DNA from: Paenibacillus crassostreae
GTDB lineage: Bacteria; Bacillota; Bacilli; Paenibacillales; Paenibacillaceae
Length of the DNA stretch: 64,000 nt
Direction: 5' to 3'
NCBI RefSeq assembly: GCF_001857945.1
Contig: NZ_CP017770.1
Span: 3,224,001 to 3,288,000 of the forward strand
A program made the translations under genes and the position numbers. Of the stretch, positions 32,590 to 43,834 are shown in pieces. The number at the start of each line of letters is the position of its first letter. Position 1 is the first letter of the stretch. The notes under the pieces were generated by a model. The model did not search any database and was not told where the DNA came from. It saw nothing but the letters and a program-made list of their open reading frames with translations.

Positions 32590-32922
32590 ATGGAAGCAAA
32601 AGCACATGCTAAATCTATTCGGATTTCTTCCCGTAAAGTTCAATTAGTAATTGACTTGATTCGTGGAAAAGAAGTTGGCGCTGCAATCGCAATTCTTCGC
32701 CACACTCCGAAAGCCGCTTCCCCGGTTGTGGAAAAGTTGTTGAACTCAGCGATCGCAAATGCTGAACACAACTATTCACTAGATGTTAACAAGTTGTTTG
32801 TTAGTGAAGTTTATGTCAACCAAGGACCGACGATGAAACGTTTCCGTCCTCGTGCGATGGGACGCGCTAGCAAGATCAATAAGCGTACTAGCCACATTTC
32901 TTTGGTGGTATCTGAGAAATAA
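32590..32922 (+). CDS. rplV: 50S ribosomal protein L22
   Basis: 110 aa. The long beta-hairpin ([27 protein letters not shown]) extends along the exit tunnel. No deletion of the type linked to macrolide resistance is visible. Start after AGAGGAGGTAAC, and rpsC follows after 13 nt. Confidence 0.98.
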   Translation: MEAKAHAKSIRISSRKVQLVIDLIRGKEVGAAIAILRHTPKAASPVVEKLLNSAIANAEHNYSLDVNKLFVSEVYVNQGPTMKRFRPRAMGRASKINKRTSHISLVVSEK

Positions 32923-32935
32923 GGAGGGATAACGA

Positions 32936-33604
32936 GTGGGCCAAAAAGTAAATCCAATAGGACTACGTGTAGGCATTATTCGTGATTGGGAATCTAAATG
33001 GTTTGCCGGTAAAGAGTTTGGTACTCTTTTAATCGAAGACATTAAAATTCGCGAATACGTTAAAAATAAATTAAAAGATTCAGCTGTATCACACATTGAA
33101 ATTGAGCGTGCAGCTGGTCGTGTGAACGTTACTATTCATACAGCTAAACCAGGAATGGTAATCGGTAAGGGTGGTGCTGAAGTAGAAGTACTTCGTACAC
33201 AAATTACTAAAATTTCTGCTGGTAAAAAAGTTCACATTAACATTTCAGAAATCAAACACCCTGAGCTAGATGCTATTCTCGTTGCGGAAAGCATTGCACA
33301 ACAATTGGAACGTCGTGTTTCATTCCGTCGTGCTTTGAAACAAGCTATGCAAAGAACTATGCGCTCTGGTGCTAAGGGGATTAAAACTCAAGTAGGCGGA
33401 CGTCTTGGCGGTGCTGAGATTGCTCGTTCAGAAGGCTACAGCGAAGGAACTGTTCCACTTCATACGCTTCGTGCTGATATTGACTATGGTACTGCAGAAG
33501 CTGCTACTACTTTCGGTCTTATCGGAGTAAAAGTATGGATCTATCGTGGAGAGGTACTTCCAACGGCTAAGAAACAACAAGCTGTGCAGGAAGGAGGCAA
33601 CTAA
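32936..33604 (+). CDS. rpsC: 30S ribosomal protein S3
   Basis: 222 aa, GTG start after AAGGAGGGATAAC. A KH domain with the [14 protein letters not shown] loop (near residue 80) and a C-terminal S3 domain that helps form the mRNA entry helicase with S4 and S5. Placed between rplV and rplP as usual. Confidence 0.98.
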   Translation: MGQKVNPIGLRVGIIRDWESKWFAGKEFGTLLIEDIKIREYVKNKLKDSAVSHIEIERAAGRVNVTIHTAKPGMVIGKGGAEVEVLRTQITKISAGKKVHINISEIKHPELDAILVAESIAQQLERRVSFRRALKQAMQRTMRSGAKGIKTQVGGRLGGAEIARSEGYSEGTVPLHTLRADIDYGTAEAATTFGLIGVKVWIYRGEVLPTAKKQQAVQEGGN

Positions 33605-33606
33605 TC

Positions 33607-34041
33607 ATGTTGGTACCAAAACGTGTAAAACACCGCAAACAACAACGCGGACACATGAGAGGTCAAGCTAAAGGCGGAACTGAATTGAACTTCGGAGAAT
33701 TCGGTTTGGTAGCTCTTGAACCATCATGGATTACCAACCGTCAGATCGAAGCAGCGCGTATTGCTATGACGCGTTACATCAAACGTGGCGGTAAAGTATG
33801 GATTAAAATTTTCCCGGATAAGCCAATCACACAGAAGCCTCTAGAAGTACGTATGGGTAGTGGTAAAGGTAACGTGGAAAAATGGGTAGCAGTAGTTAAA
33901 CCTGGCAAGATTATGTTTGAACTTGGTGGTGTGCCGGAAGATATCGCTCGTGAAGCGATGCGCCTTGCTGCTCATAAACTACCAATTAAAACGAAGTTTG
34001 TGAAACGTGAAGAAGTGGGTGGTGAAGCAAATGAAAGCTAA
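33607..34041 (+). CDS. rplP: 50S ribosomal protein L16
   Basis: 144 aa. Begins [19 protein letters not shown], with [13 protein letters not shown] region [18 protein letters not shown] near the A-site tRNA elbow. Its last 11 nt overlap rpmC. The gap to rpsC is 2 nt. Confidence 0.98.
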   Translation: MLVPKRVKHRKQQRGHMRGQAKGGTELNFGEFGLVALEPSWITNRQIEAARIAMTRYIKRGGKVWIKIFPDKPITQKPLEVRMGSGKGNVEKWVAVVKPGKIMFELGGVPEDIAREAMRLAAHKLPIKTKFVKREEVGGEANES

Positions 34042-34228
34042 TGAATTGCGCAACCTAACCTCTGCTGAAATAGAACAAAAGATATCTGGTTTTAAAGAAG
34101 AACTCTTTAATCTCCGTTTTCAACTGGCTACTGGTCAGCTTGACAACCCGACTCGGATACGTGATGTTCGTAAGGAAATAGCTCGTGCTAAAACTATTAT
34201 CCATGAAAGATTACTTGGAATTAGTTAA
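34031..34228 (+). CDS. rpmC: 50S ribosomal protein L29
   Basis: 65 aa from the ATG at 34031, inside the rplP end; the GGTGGTGAAG before it serves as ribosome-binding site. A longer frame from 34007 would place the start deep inside rplP and is rejected. Two-helix protein ([42 protein letters not shown]) beside L23 at the tunnel exit. Confidence 0.96.
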   Translation: MKANELRNLTSAEIEQKISGFKEELFNLRFQLATGQLDNPTRIRDVRKEIARAKTIIHERLLGIS

Positions 34229-34272
34229 TTGAATCGGACTAACCTTGTCTATATTCAGGAAGGAGGATTACA

Positions 34273-34539
34273 ATGAGCGAAGAACGCAATGCACGGAAAG
34301 TACAATTCGGTAAAGTCGTTAGTGACAAAATGGATAAAACAATTGTTGTCGCTATAGAAACCCACAAAAAGCATAACTTGTATCACAAGCGCATTAAATA
34401 TACTAAGAAATTTAAAGCGCATGATGAGAACAACACTGCAAAAATCGGGGATATTGTGAAAATCATGGAAACCCGTCCGTTATCTAAAGATAAATGCTGG
34501 AGATTGGTCGAAATCGTAGAAAAAGCGATTATTGTCTGA
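34273..34539 (+). CDS. rpsQ: 30S ribosomal protein S17
   Basis: 88 aa OB-fold protein beginning [20 protein letters not shown], with the loop [18 protein letters not shown]. It binds 16S helices 7 and 11. Start after GGAAGGAGGATTAC. Confidence 0.98.
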   Translation: MSEERNARKVQFGKVVSDKMDKTIVVAIETHKKHNLYHKRIKYTKKFKAHDENNTAKIGDIVKIMETRPLSKDKCWRLVEIVEKAIIV

Positions 34540-34576
34540 GCCTCTTGAACCTTTTTTTCGAAAGGAGGAAATATAA

Positions 34577-34945
34577 ATGATTCAAACATTTACACGTTTG
34601 CATGTAGCCGATAACTCCGGAGCGAAGGAATTGATGTGTATCCGAGTTTTAGGAGGAACAGGTCGTCGTACAGCTGCAATTGGAGATTTGATCGTATGTG
34701 CTGTCAAACAAGCAACACCAGGCGGCGTTGTCAAAAAAGGTGATGTCGTTAAAGCGGTTGTTGTTCGTACAAAACGTACTACACGCCGTAAAGATGGATC
34801 TTACATTACGTTTGATGAGAATGCAGCAGTGGTAGTTAAAGATGATAAGAGCCCACGTGGAACTCGTATTTTTGGACCTGTTGCTCGTGAACTTCGCGAC
34901 AGAGATTTCATGAAGATTGTTTCCTTGGCTCCAGAAGTTATCTAA
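34577..34945 (+). CDS. rplN: 50S ribosomal protein L14
   Basis: 122 aa. Begins [27 protein letters not shown]. It lies at the subunit interface in bridge B8 and is the docking site for silencing factor RsfS. Start after AAAGGAGGAAATATAA. Confidence 0.98.
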   Translation: MIQTFTRLHVADNSGAKELMCIRVLGGTGRRTAAIGDLIVCAVKQATPGGVVKKGDVVKAVVVRTKRTTRRKDGSYITFDENAAVVVKDDKSPRGTRIFGPVARELRDRDFMKIVSLAPEVI

Positions 34946-34998
34946 TTCAAAATAACCTTTAACTTGCAACATATAGCAAGCCGCAGGAGGTGTAATAA

Positions 34999-35352
34999 AT
35001 GCCAAAAGTGAAAAAAGTTCTAGAATCATATAATCATAAGCTGCATGTCAAGAAAGATGATACAGTGATGGTGATTAGCGGGAAAGACAAAGGAAAGAAG
35101 GGCCGCGTAATTGCAGCTTATCCTCGTCAGAATCGCGTCTTGGTTGAAGGTGTGAACATGATGAAGAAACACCAAAAGCCAAATCAATCAAACCCTCAAG
35201 GTGGTATCATTGAACAAGAAGCAGCAATTCACGTTTCTAACGTGATGCATATCGATCCAAAGAGCGGAAAAGTAACTCGTATCGGATACAAAGTATTGGA
35301 TAACGGAAAAAAAGTTCGCGTAGCGAAAAAATCCGGAGAAGTTATTGACTAA
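34999..35352 (+). CDS. rplX: 50S ribosomal protein L24
   Basis: 117 aa with an N-terminal KOW motif ([22 protein letters not shown]). L24 is an assembly initiator that binds the 5' third of 23S rRNA. Start after GCAGGAGGTGTAATAA. Confidence 0.98.
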   Translation: MPKVKKVLESYNHKLHVKKDDTVMVISGKDKGKKGRVIAAYPRQNRVLVEGVNMMKKHQKPNQSNPQGGIIEQEAAIHVSNVMHIDPKSGKVTRIGYKVLDNGKKVRVAKKSGEVID

Positions 35353-35384
35353 TAGGAATAGTGAAGAAAGGAGGATTGTAATTC

Positions 35385-35927
35385 ATGGCAGTAAGATTAA
35401 AAGACCGTTACTTAAACGAAATAACACCTGCTTTGATACAGAAGTTTAACTATACAACAGTTATGCAAGTTCCTAAGATTGAGAAGGTTGTTATCAACAT
35501 GGGTGTTGGTGAGGCTGTTTCTAACTCTAAAGTTCTTGATGCCGCTGTTAATGATATGCAGTTGATTTCTGGTCAAAAGCCAATCATTACTAAATCTAAG
35601 AAATCTATCGCTGGATTTAAATTACGTGAGAATATGCCGATCGGGGTTAAAGTAACACTTCGCGGTGAACGCATGTATTATTTCTTGGATAAATTATTCA
35701 ACATTACTCTAGCACGTGTTCGTGATTTCCACGGTGTTTCAAGCAAAGCATTTGATGGACGGGGTAATTACACACTTGGACTTAAAGAGCAATTGATCTT
35801 CCCTGAAATTGAATATGATAAGATCGATAAGGTTCGTGGTATGGATATCGTTATTGTAACGACAGCTAAAACTGATGAAGAATCCCGCGAGCTTCTCACT
35901 CAAATGGGAATGCCTTTTGCGAAATAG
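35385..35927 (+). CDS. rplE: 50S ribosomal protein L5
   Basis: 180 aa. [18 protein letters not shown] and the later [19 protein letters not shown] are family signatures. It binds 5S rRNA with L18 in the central protuberance. Start after AAGAAAGGAGGATTG. Confidence 0.98.
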   Translation: MAVRLKDRYLNEITPALIQKFNYTTVMQVPKIEKVVINMGVGEAVSNSKVLDAAVNDMQLISGQKPIITKSKKSIAGFKLRENMPIGVKVTLRGERMYYFLDKLFNITLARVRDFHGVSSKAFDGRGNYTLGLKEQLIFPEIEYDKIDKVRGMDIVIVTTAKTDEESRELLTQMGMPFAK

Positions 35928-35973
35928 TTTCGCGAATCCATTTCTCCGAAAATTATAGGAGGTGTCAGTCTAA

Positions 35974-36159
35974 GTGGCAAAAACGTCGATGATAGTAAAA
36001 CAACAACGTACACCTAAGTTTAAGGTGCGTGGATATACAAGATGTGAACGTTGCGGTCGACCACATTCAGTACTGCAGAAGTTCAAAATTTGCAGAATTT
36101 GTTTCCGTGAATTAGCTCATGCAGGTCAGATTCCTGGCGTGAAAAAAGCAAGCTGGTAA
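35974..36159 (+). CDS. rpsZ: 30S ribosomal protein S14, zinc-binding type Z
   Basis: 61 aa, GTG start after TAGGAGGTGTCAG. Two CxxC pairs (CERCGR and CRICFREL) form a zinc ribbon, the short S14 type. Many Bacillales keep a longer zinc-free S14 elsewhere under Zur control; none is in this window. Sits between rplE and rpsH as expected. Confidence 0.97.
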   Translation: MAKTSMIVKQQRTPKFKVRGYTRCERCGRPHSVLQKFKICRICFRELAHAGQIPGVKKASW

Positions 36160-36190
36160 GAAGTCCATAACGGGAAGGAGGTTTACACAC

Positions 36191-36589
36191 ATGACTATGT
36201 CTGATCCAATTGCAGATATGCTAACTCGTATTCGTAATGCTAATACAGTACGTCACGAAACGGTAGAAATGCCTGCTTCAACAATGAAGAAACAAATCGC
36301 TGATATTCTTAAGCGTGAGGGATTCATTCGTGATGCAGAAGTTGTCGCTGATAACAAACAAGGGATTATCCGTATTTTCTTGAAATATGGACAAAATAAC
36401 GAACGTGTTATTACCGGTTTGAAGAGAATCAGTAAACCAGGCCTTCGCGTATACACGAAGAGTAACGAAGTTCCTCGTGTTCTCGGCGGTTTAGGTATTG
36501 CGATCATTTCTACTTCAAAAGGAATTATGACCGACAAAGAAGCTCGTCAATCCAAAGCTGGCGGAGAAGTTATCTGTTACGTTTGGTAA
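36191..36589 (+). CDS. rpsH: 30S ribosomal protein S8
   Basis: 132 aa. Starts [18 protein letters not shown]; the ATG at 36191 is about 7 nt from GGAAGGAGG, while the next ATG is too far. The C-terminal [17 protein letters not shown] binds 16S helix 21. In E. coli S8 represses the spc operon by binding its mRNA near rplE. Confidence 0.97.
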   Translation: MTMSDPIADMLTRIRNANTVRHETVEMPASTMKKQIADILKREGFIRDAEVVADNKQGIIRIFLKYGQNNERVITGLKRISKPGLRVYTKSNEVPRVLGGLGIAIISTSKGIMTDKEARQSKAGGEVICYVW

Positions 36590-36622
36590 TATAATGTCAC
36601 AAGACAAGGAGGTGCAACATAT

Positions 36623-37165
36623 ATGTCTCGTATTGGTCGCAAGCCAATTACTGTACCAAGTGGTGTAGATATCACTGTAGATAATTCTGTAATCACAGTA
36701 AAAGGACCTAAAGGAACTTTGACTCGTGAACTTCATAAAGATATGAAGATTACAGTAGAAAATAATGAAATTCTTGTTGAACGTCCATCTGACAACAAAA
36801 TGCATCGTTCCCTACACGGCACGACACGCAGCGTTGTCTTCAATATGGTTAGTGGTGTAACTGAAGGGTTCACTAAATCTCTAGAATTGGTTGGGGTCGG
36901 ATATCGTGCAAGCAAATCCGGAGATAAAATCGTATTGAACGTAGGATATTCTCACCCAGTAGAAATAACACCAGAGTCAGGTATTGAATTTGAAGTACCT
37001 GTGAACACAAAGATTCTTGTTAAAGGAATCGATAAAGAGCGCGTGGGTGCTTATGCTGCTCAGATCCGTGGTGTACGTCCTCCTGAGCCTTATAAAGGTA
37101 AAGGTATTAAGTACGAAGGTGAACGCATTATCCGTAAGGAAGGTAAAGCTGGTAAGAAAAAATAA
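36623..37165 (+). CDS. rplF: 50S ribosomal protein L6
   Basis: 180 aa. Begins [19 protein letters not shown] and ends with [25 protein letters not shown]. It sits near the factor-binding site beside the sarcin-ricin loop. The last codons and stop lie in the left arm of a perfect AT-rich hairpin (37153-37179). Confidence 0.98.
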   Translation: MSRIGRKPITVPSGVDITVDNSVITVKGPKGTLTRELHKDMKITVENNEILVERPSDNKMHRSLHGTTRSVVFNMVSGVTEGFTKSLELVGVGYRASKSGDKIVLNVGYSHPVEITPESGIEFEVPVNTKILVKGIDKERVGAYAAQIRGVRPPEPYKGKGIKYEGERIIRKEGKAGKKK

Positions 37166-37179
37166 GGTATTTTTTCTTA
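37153..37179 (+). other. 12-bp AT-rich perfect hairpin spanning the rplF stop codon
   Basis: TAAGAAAAAATA and TATTTTTTCTTA are exact reverse complements separated by AGG. The left arm encodes the terminal lysines of L6. The right arm is a near-continuous T run, so it could act as a weak terminator or slow RNase trimming between rplF and rplR. Confidence 0.5.
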
Positions 37180-37248
37180 TTAGTGATTTACCGTTTGCGT
37201 CTTAAAGTGAGGCTTTGATGGCAAACTGAAGGGAGTGAAAAGGAATTT

Positions 37249-37617
37249 ATGATTACAAAACAAGATAAGAACAAAGCGCGTGTGCGTAGACATCTTCGTG
37301 TTCGTAAGAGAATTACTGGAACAGCTGAACGTCCTCGTCTCAACGTTTTCCGTTCTTCCAAACATATCTATGCTCAATTGATCGATGACGTTGCTGGTGT
37401 TACATTAGTATCAGCGTCTACGCTTGATAAAGAATTGAGTGAAGGAATTACCAATGGAGCTAACGTAGAATCCGCTCGCAAAGTTGGAGAACTAGTTGCA
37501 AAGCGTGCTAAAGATAAAGGCCATGCTTCGGTTGTATTTGACCGCGGAGGTTACTTATATCATGGACGGATTCAAGCACTAGCTGATGCAGCTCGCGAAG
37601 CTGGCTTAGAATTCTAA
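37249..37617 (+). CDS. rplR: 50S ribosomal protein L18
   Basis: 122 aa. N-terminal basic segment [36 protein letters not shown]-terminal [21 protein letters not shown]. It binds 5S rRNA together with L5. Start after GGGAGTGAAAAGGAATTT, a weaker and more distant ribosome-binding site than its neighbours. Confidence 0.97.
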   Translation: MITKQDKNKARVRRHLRVRKRITGTAERPRLNVFRSSKHIYAQLIDDVAGVTLVSASTLDKELSEGITNGANVESARKVGELVAKRAKDKGHASVVFDRGGYLYHGRIQALADAAREAGLEF

Positions 37618-37645
37618 GATATTTTTAAAAAAGGAGGTTAACGAC

Positions 37646-38143
37646 TTGCGTGTAGATCCGAATACTTTAGAACTGACTGAAAGAGTTGTAAATATTAACC
37701 GCGTAGCAAAAGTTGTAAAAGGCGGACGCCGTTTTAGCTTCAGCGCGTTAGTAGTTGTCGGCGATGGCAAAGGTTATGTTGGCGCCGGTATCGGTAAAGC
37801 AGGCGAAGTACCTGATGCGATTCGCAAAGGTATTGAAGATGCTAAGAAAAATCTAATTCACGTTCCACTTGTTGGAACTTCTATTCCTCACCTAGTTACA
37901 GGTCACTACGGAGCTGGTAGAGTATTGTTGAAACCAGCATCTGAAGGTACTGGAGTAATCGCTGGCGGTCCTGTACGTGCTGTACTTGAACTTGCTGGTG
38001 TAGGTGACATCTTGACAAAATCTCTGGGTTCTTCGAACTCCATGAATATGGTCAACGCAACTTTAGAGGGACTTTCCCGTCTAAAACGCGCTGAGGATGT
38101 TGCGAAATTACGCGGCAAATCCGTCGAAGAATTGCTCGGTTAA
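37646..38143 (+). CDS. rpsE: 30S ribosomal protein S5
   Basis: 165 aa with a TTG start 8-9 nt after AAAAGGAGGTTA. The double-stranded RNA-binding N-terminal domain includes [23 protein letters not shown], where spectinomycin-resistance changes occur; the loop here looks ordinary. The C-terminal domain takes part in decoding fidelity with S4. Confidence 0.97.
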   Translation: MRVDPNTLELTERVVNINRVAKVVKGGRRFSFSALVVVGDGKGYVGAGIGKAGEVPDAIRKGIEDAKKNLIHVPLVGTSIPHLVTGHYGAGRVLLKPASEGTGVIAGGPVRAVLELAGVGDILTKSLGSSNSMNMVNATLEGLSRLKRAEDVAKLRGKSVEELLG

Positions 38144-38155
38144 GGAGGGAACGTC

Positions 38156-38341
38156 ATGACAAAACTTCAAATTACCCTCGTCCGTAGCTTAATTGGTCGT
38201 CCAGAAGATCAACGTGCGACTGTTAAAACACTTGGTTTGAAAAAAATCAACAGCATAGTTGTTCAAAACGACAATCCCGCGATTCGCGGAATGATCAATA
38301 AAGTGTCCCATTTAGTATCCGTTACTGAAATTCAAGATTAA
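38156..38341 (+). CDS. rpmD: 50S ribosomal protein L30
   Basis: 61 aa. Begins [28 protein letters not shown] small protein binding 23S domain II. Start after TAAGGAGGGAACGTC. Common in Bacillales but absent from some bacteria. Confidence 0.97.
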   Translation: MTKLQITLVRSLIGRPEDQRATVKTLGLKKINSIVVQNDNPAIRGMINKVSHLVSVTEIQD

Positions 38342-38386
38342 TCTACAGAAGATTAATCAAAAATAATTAAGGAGGTGCAACGAACG

Positions 38387-38827
38387 ATGAAATTACATGA
38401 GCTTTCCTCAGCCCCTGGTTCCCGCAAAGAACGTAAACGTGTCGGACGCGGACCAAGTAGTGGTACGGGTAAAACATCTGGCCGTGGTCATAAAGGTCAA
38501 AATTCTCGTTCCGGCGGTGGAGTTCGCCCCGGATTTGAAGGTGGACAAAACCCGTTGTATCGTCGCTTGCCTAAACGTGGATTTGTAAATCCTACGCGTA
38601 AAGAATATGCGATCATCAACACAGAAGATCTTAACAACTTTGCAGCAGATACAGAAGTAACACCTGAATTTTTGTTCGAAAATGGAATCGTGAAAAATGC
38701 TAAAAGCGGAATCAAGATTCTTGGCAACGGCGAAGTTACTGTTAAGCTGACTGTCAAAGCGAATAAGTTTTCTCAATCTGCGGTAGAGAAAATCGAGGCT
38801 GCCGGCGGTAAAACCGAGGTGATCTAA
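38387..38827 (+). CDS. rplO: 50S ribosomal protein L15
   Basis: 146 aa from the ATG 9 nt after GGAGGTG; an ATG four codons earlier is too close to that site. The Gly/Arg-rich N-terminus ([26 protein letters not shown] region) is typical. The stop TAA overlaps the secY start (TAATG), giving coupled translation. Confidence 0.97.
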   Translation: MKLHELSSAPGSRKERKRVGRGPSSGTGKTSGRGHKGQNSRSGGGVRPGFEGGQNPLYRRLPKRGFVNPTRKEYAIINTEDLNNFAADTEVTPEFLFENGIVKNAKSGIKILGNGEVTVKLTVKANKFSQSAVEKIEAAGGKTEVI

Positions 38828-40125
38828 TGATTAAGACGATTAAGAATATTTGGCATATTGAGGACTTACGTAAAAGAATTTTGTTCACATTGTTCGTATT
38901 GTTTATCTACCGTATCGGTACTTTCGTACCGGTACCGGGTGTTGATAAAAGTGTTTTGACTGCTGCGGATAGTGCTGGAGCTGACTTGTTCGGTCTACTC
39001 AATACGTTCTCTGGTGGCGCTCTTATGCAGTTCTCGATATTCGCTCTAGGGATCACGCCTTATATTACTGCATCCATCATTGTGCAATTACTTTCAATGG
39101 ATGTTATTCCTAAACTTTCCGAGTGGGCCAAACAAGGTGAACACGGTAAGAAGAAATCTGCACAATTAACACGATATGGTACGATTATTTTAGGGATTAT
39201 TCAAGCATTTGCGATGTCAATCGGATTTAACCGTATGTACGGTACTGAAATGATACCAAATGCTACATTCACGAAGTATTTACTGATTGCAATTGTGTTG
39301 ACCGCTGGTACTGCCTTCCTAATGTGGTTAGGAGAGCAAATTACGGAAAAAGGGATTGGTAACGGGATTTCGATTCTGATTTTTGCGGGTATCGTAGCCA
39401 ATATACCAACTTATATTCGTACAACAGCTCAGTCTTCCTTTATTCAGGAAAATCAAGTGTTTATGAATTCTTTAAAAACAATCATCCTCGCTCTTGTCAT
39501 TGTACTGATTGTTGTAGGTATTATTTACATTCAACAAGCGATTCGAAAGATTCCAGTGCAATATGCAAAACGTGTCGTGGGTAACAAAATGTATGGCGGA
39601 CAGAATACACACATACCGCTTAAGATTAATGCTTCAGGTGTTATTCCGGTAATCTTCGCTATTTCATTGCTTCAATTTCCAGTTATCATTGCTAACTTCT
39701 GGTCCACACAAAGATGGGCTGACTGGGTTATTCAAAACTTAAGTCAAGATAAACCATTAGGTATGGTACTCTATGTTATTATGATTATTGGATTCACATT
39801 CTTCTATACATTTGTACAGATGAATCCTCAACAAATGGCTGACAACATGAAGAAAAACGGTGGATATATTCCAGGGATACGTCCAGGGAAAGGTACTGAG
39901 AAATATTTAACTAGAGTATTGTCACGTTTGACAATGACTGGTGCTATATTCCTCGCTGTCATATCATTAATACCGATCTTCTTGGGTTCATTGGCTGGAT
40001 TGCCTAAATCGGTTCAAATCGGGGGTACAGCATTACTAATCGTAATTGGTGTAGCACTGGATACCATGAAGCAAATTGAAAGTCAATTGATCAAACGTCA
40101 TTACAAGGGATTTATAAATAAATAA
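38827..40125 (+). CDS. secY: preprotein translocase channel subunit SecY
   Basis: 432 aa with about ten transmembrane helices. N-terminal LRKRILFTLFVLFIYRIGTFVPVPG, plug region after TFSGGALMQFSIFALGITPYI, and the cytoplasmic C5 loop MKKNGGYIPGIRPGKGTEKYL that contacts SecA and the ribosome. It forms the Sec channel with SecE (also in this window) and SecG. Confidence 0.98.
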   Translation: MIKTIKNIWHIEDLRKRILFTLFVLFIYRIGTFVPVPGVDKSVLTAADSAGADLFGLLNTFSGGALMQFSIFALGITPYITASIIVQLLSMDVIPKLSEWAKQGEHGKKKSAQLTRYGTIILGIIQAFAMSIGFNRMYGTEMIPNATFTKYLLIAIVLTAGTAFLMWLGEQITEKGIGNGISILIFAGIVANIPTYIRTTAQSSFIQENQVFMNSLKTIILALVIVLIVVGIIYIQQAIRKIPVQYAKRVVGNKMYGGQNTHIPLKINASGVIPVIFAISLLQFPVIIANFWSTQRWADWVIQNLSQDKPLGMVLYVIMIIGFTFFYTFVQMNPQQMADNMKKNGGYIPGIRPGKGTEKYLTRVLSRLTMTGAIFLAVISLIPIFLGSLAGLPKSVQIGGTALLIVIGVALDTMKQIESQLIKRHYKGFINK

Positions 40126-40176
40126 AGGATCCGGCGAAGTTGAAGAGCTTCCCGGTGACTTTAGATCTTGCAATAG

Positions 40177-40845
<669 letters not shown>

Positions 40846-40850
40846 TTGTA

Positions 40851-41107
40851 ATGATCATTAGTGGGTCCGATCTAGAACTTGGGCTTATCAATGAAGCAGG
40901 ACCTGTTGCAGCAATTAGCCAACATGTTGACCAGTACTTTCGCAGTGAAACATTAGTGTCATCCATCAATGGCTACATTAGTATTCTCACTAGCAGTTGC
41001 ACTTCGGTCCTAGTCTCTGGATCCTCCGCGAAACGCAAATTAAACGAAACCACATTGTTATGCTAGGTATTAGAACGCAATATCTTGGCATTTCACAAAA
41101 TAACTGA
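40851..41107 (+). pseudogene. map: decayed methionine aminopeptidase gene (map relic)
   Basis: The position directly after adk is where map lies in Bacillales. The remnant begins MIISGSDLELGLINEAG, very like the MetAP start. After a deletion of roughly 25-30 codons it resumes with NGY..VLVSGSSAKRKLNE, resembling the NGFP..VLVHGFPDEYRLSEG region. In another frame (ATG at 41060) MLGIRTQYLGIS resembles MLDIGTQYLGYHGDS, with the metal-binding Asp now Gly. The rest is gone. Deletion, frameshift and stop codons show it is non-functional, so a working MetAP must be encoded elsewhere. Confidence 0.8.
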
Positions 41108-41125
41108 AGTGGTTGGTGATGGTCA

Positions 41126-41434
41126 TTGAATAACCAATCCGTACCTCATATTGGTCAAATTGTGAAAATATTAAGAGGTAAGGATACCGGACAGGTAGCG
41201 GTAGTCCTCTCCCATGCCGATAACAAATTCGTCTATATTGCGGATGGGGATAAACGTAAGTTTGACCAAGCGAAGAAGAAGAATCTAATTCATTTGGAAA
41301 CCCAAACGTACATTAGCAGTGAGGTTGCAAATAGTTTAATGGAAAACGGTCGGGTGACGAACGGAAAGCTACGTTACGCAGTGATGAAGTTCAGACAATC
41401 TACCGAAACAAATGCTGAAGAGAAAGGAGACTAA
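41126..41434 (+). CDS. KOW-domain RNA-binding protein (L14e-like, YbzG type)
   Basis: 102 aa from a TTG start at 41126; no ATG or GTG is available in frame and GGTGATGG lies just upstream. The KOW motif reads [22 protein letters not shown], followed by [22 protein letters not shown]. Such proteins lie between map and infA in many Firmicutes. The function is thought to be ribosome-related but is not established. It ends 2 nt before infA, suggesting coupling. Confidence 0.85.
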   Translation: MNNQSVPHIGQIVKILRGKDTGQVAVVLSHADNKFVYIADGDKRKFDQAKKKNLIHLETQTYISSEVANSLMENGRVTNGKLRYAVMKFRQSTETNAEEKGD

Positions 41435-41436
41435 TT

Positions 41437-41652
41437 GTGGCTAAAGAAGATGTCATTGAAGTAGAAGGTACAGTTCTTGAATTGTTACCTAACGCAACAT
41501 TTAAGGTTGAACTTGAGAACGGTCATCAAATATTAGGTCATGTTTCAGGAAAGCTACGGATGCATTTCATTCGTATTCTGACAGGAGACAAAGTGGTCGT
41601 ACAGTTATCACCTTATGATTTAACCAAAGGTCGTATAACGTACCGTAAATAG
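41437..41652 (+). CDS. infA: translation initiation factor IF-1
   Basis: 71 aa OB-fold protein, GTG start after AGAAAGGAGACTAATT. Sequence [21 protein letters not shown] and [15 protein letters not shown] are typical. IF-1 blocks the A site during initiation. The gene is 2 nt behind the KOW-protein stop. Confidence 0.97.
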   Translation: MAKEDVIEVEGTVLELLPNATFKVELENGHQILGHVSGKLRMHFIRILTGDKVVVQLSPYDLTKGRITYRK

Positions 41653-41727
41653 TAAATTAGTGTAATATAGAATTAGGCTATATTCTGTTCTGCCTGGCAT
41701 AACAGATCTAGTTCTTAAATAGTGTCT

Positions 41728-41921
<194 letters not shown>

Positions 41922-41940
41922 GAAGGGGGTGTAGCGTAAA

Positions 41941-42309
41941 ATGGCTCGTATAGCTGGTGTGGATTTACCACGTGATAAGCGCGTTGAGATCGCCTTAACT
42001 TATATTTTCGGAATCGGTAAAACGACTTCCCAGAAAATCCTAAAAGATACAGGCATTAGTTCAGATACTCGCGTAAGAGATTTAACTGAAGATGAAGTGA
42101 GCAAATTGCGTGAAACGATCGACAAAACGGTTAAAGTTGAAGGTGACCTTCGTCGTGAAATTTCCTTAAATATTAAACGTCTCGTTGAGATTGGTTGCTA
42201 TCGTGGTGTGCGTCATCGCCGTGGGTTGCCGGTTCGCGGACAACGTACTAAGACGAATGCACGTACACGGAAAGGCCCTCGTCGTACGGTAGCGAATAAG
42301 AAGAAATAA
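41941..42309 (+). CDS. rpsM: 30S ribosomal protein S13
   Basis: 122 aa. Begins [26 protein letters not shown], with C-terminal [24 protein letters not shown] reaching the P-site tRNA. It forms bridge B1a/B1b with the 50S. Start after AGAAGGGGGTGTAGCGTAAA. Confidence 0.98.
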   Translation: MARIAGVDLPRDKRVEIALTYIFGIGKTTSQKILKDTGISSDTRVRDLTEDEVSKLRETIDKTVKVEGDLRREISLNIKRLVEIGCYRGVRHRRGLPVRGQRTKTNARTRKGPRRTVANKKK

Positions 42310-42328
42310 TAAGGGGGGATAAAAGACA

Positions 42329-42724
42329 ATGGCAAAACCTAAGAAAGTCGTACGTACTAAACGTCGCGACCGTAAAAATATTGAATCAGGTGTGGCACAT
42401 ATTCGTTCCACATTTAACAATACAATCGTTACGATCACTGATCCACATGGTAATGCAATCGCTTGGGCAAGCTCAGGTGGCCTTGGATTCAGAGGATCAC
42501 GTAAATCCACACCATTTGCTGCACAAATGGCTGCTGAAACTGCAGCTAAAGCAGCAATGGAGCATGGTATGAAATCGGTAGAAGTTATGGTTAAAGGTCC
42601 TGGTGCTGGTCGTGAAGCAGCTATTCGTTCTTTGCAAGCTGCTGGTCTGGAAGTCAACCTAATTAAGGATGTTACTCCAGTACCACATAACGGTTGCCGT
42701 CCACCTAAACGTCGTCGTGTCTAA
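42329..42724 (+). CDS. rpsK: 30S ribosomal protein S11
   Basis: 131 aa. [26 protein letters not shown] and the C-terminal [18 protein letters not shown] are diagnostic. It forms the platform that cradles the Shine-Dalgarno helix. Start after AAGGGGGGATAAAAGACA. Confidence 0.98.
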   Translation: MAKPKKVVRTKRRDRKNIESGVAHIRSTFNNTIVTITDPHGNAIAWASSGGLGFRGSRKSTPFAAQMAAETAAKAAMEHGMKSVEVMVKGPGAGREAAIRSLQAAGLEVNLIKDVTPVPHNGCRPPKRRRV

Positions 42725-42857
42725 TAAAGTCAACCTGAACAATGTGGTATAAAACCGGCGCAATCTGCTAACAATGGTTGTTTAGGCATACTACATGGGA
42801 TACGCTTGACAAAGTGACCGGTTCATATAGGAGCGACGTTTGAAGGAGGGTACATGC

Positions 42858-43802
42858 GTGATTGAAATCGAAAAGCCAAAAATTGAGACCATTGATGTAA
42901 ATGAAGATGGTAATTATGGTAAATTCGTAGTAGAACCACTAGAACGAGGATATGGGCAGACTTTGGGGAATTCACTTCGCCGGATCTTGCTTTCTTCCTT
43001 GCCTGGTGCAGCCGTGAATTCAGTACAGATTGATGGTGTTCTACATGAGTTCTCAACGATTCCAGGAGTAATGGAAGACGTAACGGAGATTATTCTGAAT
43101 TTGAAAGCTCTATCCTTAAAAATTCATTCTGACGAAGAGAAAGTGTTCGAGATTGATGCAGAAGGTGATGGAGTGATCACAGCAGCGGATATCCGCGCGG
43201 ATAGCGATGTAGAGATCCTTAATCCAGATCTTCACATCGCAACATTAAATCCTGGCGCAAGACTTCACATGCGTATTTTTGCTAGTCGTGGTCGTGGCTA
43301 TGTAACAGCAGATAAGAACAAACGTGATGATCAACCAATTGGTGTCATTCCGATTGATTCTATCTATACCCCGATTTCCCGTGTTAATTATGGCGTGGAG
43401 AATACTCGGGTTGGTCAAGTCACGAATTATGACAAGCTTACAATGGAAATCTGGACGGATGGAAGCATTAGACCAGAAGAAGCAGTGAGTCTTGGAGCTA
43501 AAATTTTGACCGAGCACCTTATGTTGTTCGTTGGTCTCACTGATGAAGCAAAAGATGCTGAAATTATGGTTGAAAAAGAAGAGGACAAGAAAGAAAAAGT
43601 GCTTGAGATGACGATCGAAGAGCTTGATCTATCCGTCCGCTCATACAACTGCCTCAAACGTGCTGGTATTAATACAGTACAAGAACTTACAACAAAAACT
43701 GAAGAAGATATGATGAAGGTTCGTAACTTGGGCCGCAAATCTTTGGAGGAAGTACAAGAGAAGCTAGAGGAACTTGGATTGGGACTTCGGACAGAAGAAT
43801 AG
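42858..43802 (+). CDS. rpoA: DNA-directed RNA polymerase subunit alpha
   Basis: 314 aa with a GTG start at 42858, giving [11 protein letters not shown] as in B. subtilis, 8 nt after GAAGGAGGG. The TTG six codons earlier lies at that site and is rejected. The N-terminal dimerisation domain includes [18 protein letters not shown]. The C-terminal domain ([22 protein letters not shown] and [11 protein letters not shown]) binds UP elements and activators. Confidence 0.98.
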   Translation: MIEIEKPKIETIDVNEDGNYGKFVVEPLERGYGQTLGNSLRRILLSSLPGAAVNSVQIDGVLHEFSTIPGVMEDVTEIILNLKALSLKIHSDEEKVFEIDAEGDGVITAADIRADSDVEILNPDLHIATLNPGARLHMRIFASRGRGYVTADKNKRDDQPIGVIPIDSIYTPISRVNYGVENTRVGQVTNYDKLTMEIWTDGSIRPEEAVSLGAKILTEHLMLFVGLTDEAKDAEIMVEKEEDKKEKVLEMTIEELDLSVRSYNCLKRAGINTVQELTTKTEEDMMKVRNLGRKSLEEVQEKLEELGLGLRTEE

Positions 43803-43834
43803 CTTCTTAGATTGTTAGCGAAGGAGGGAAAAAC

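Noticed and set aside
42806..42829. TTGACA with CATATA as a separate rpoA promoter
   Set aside because: The spacing is only 12 nt and no proper -10 lies at 16-18 nt; rpoA is probably expressed from the upstream cluster promoter.
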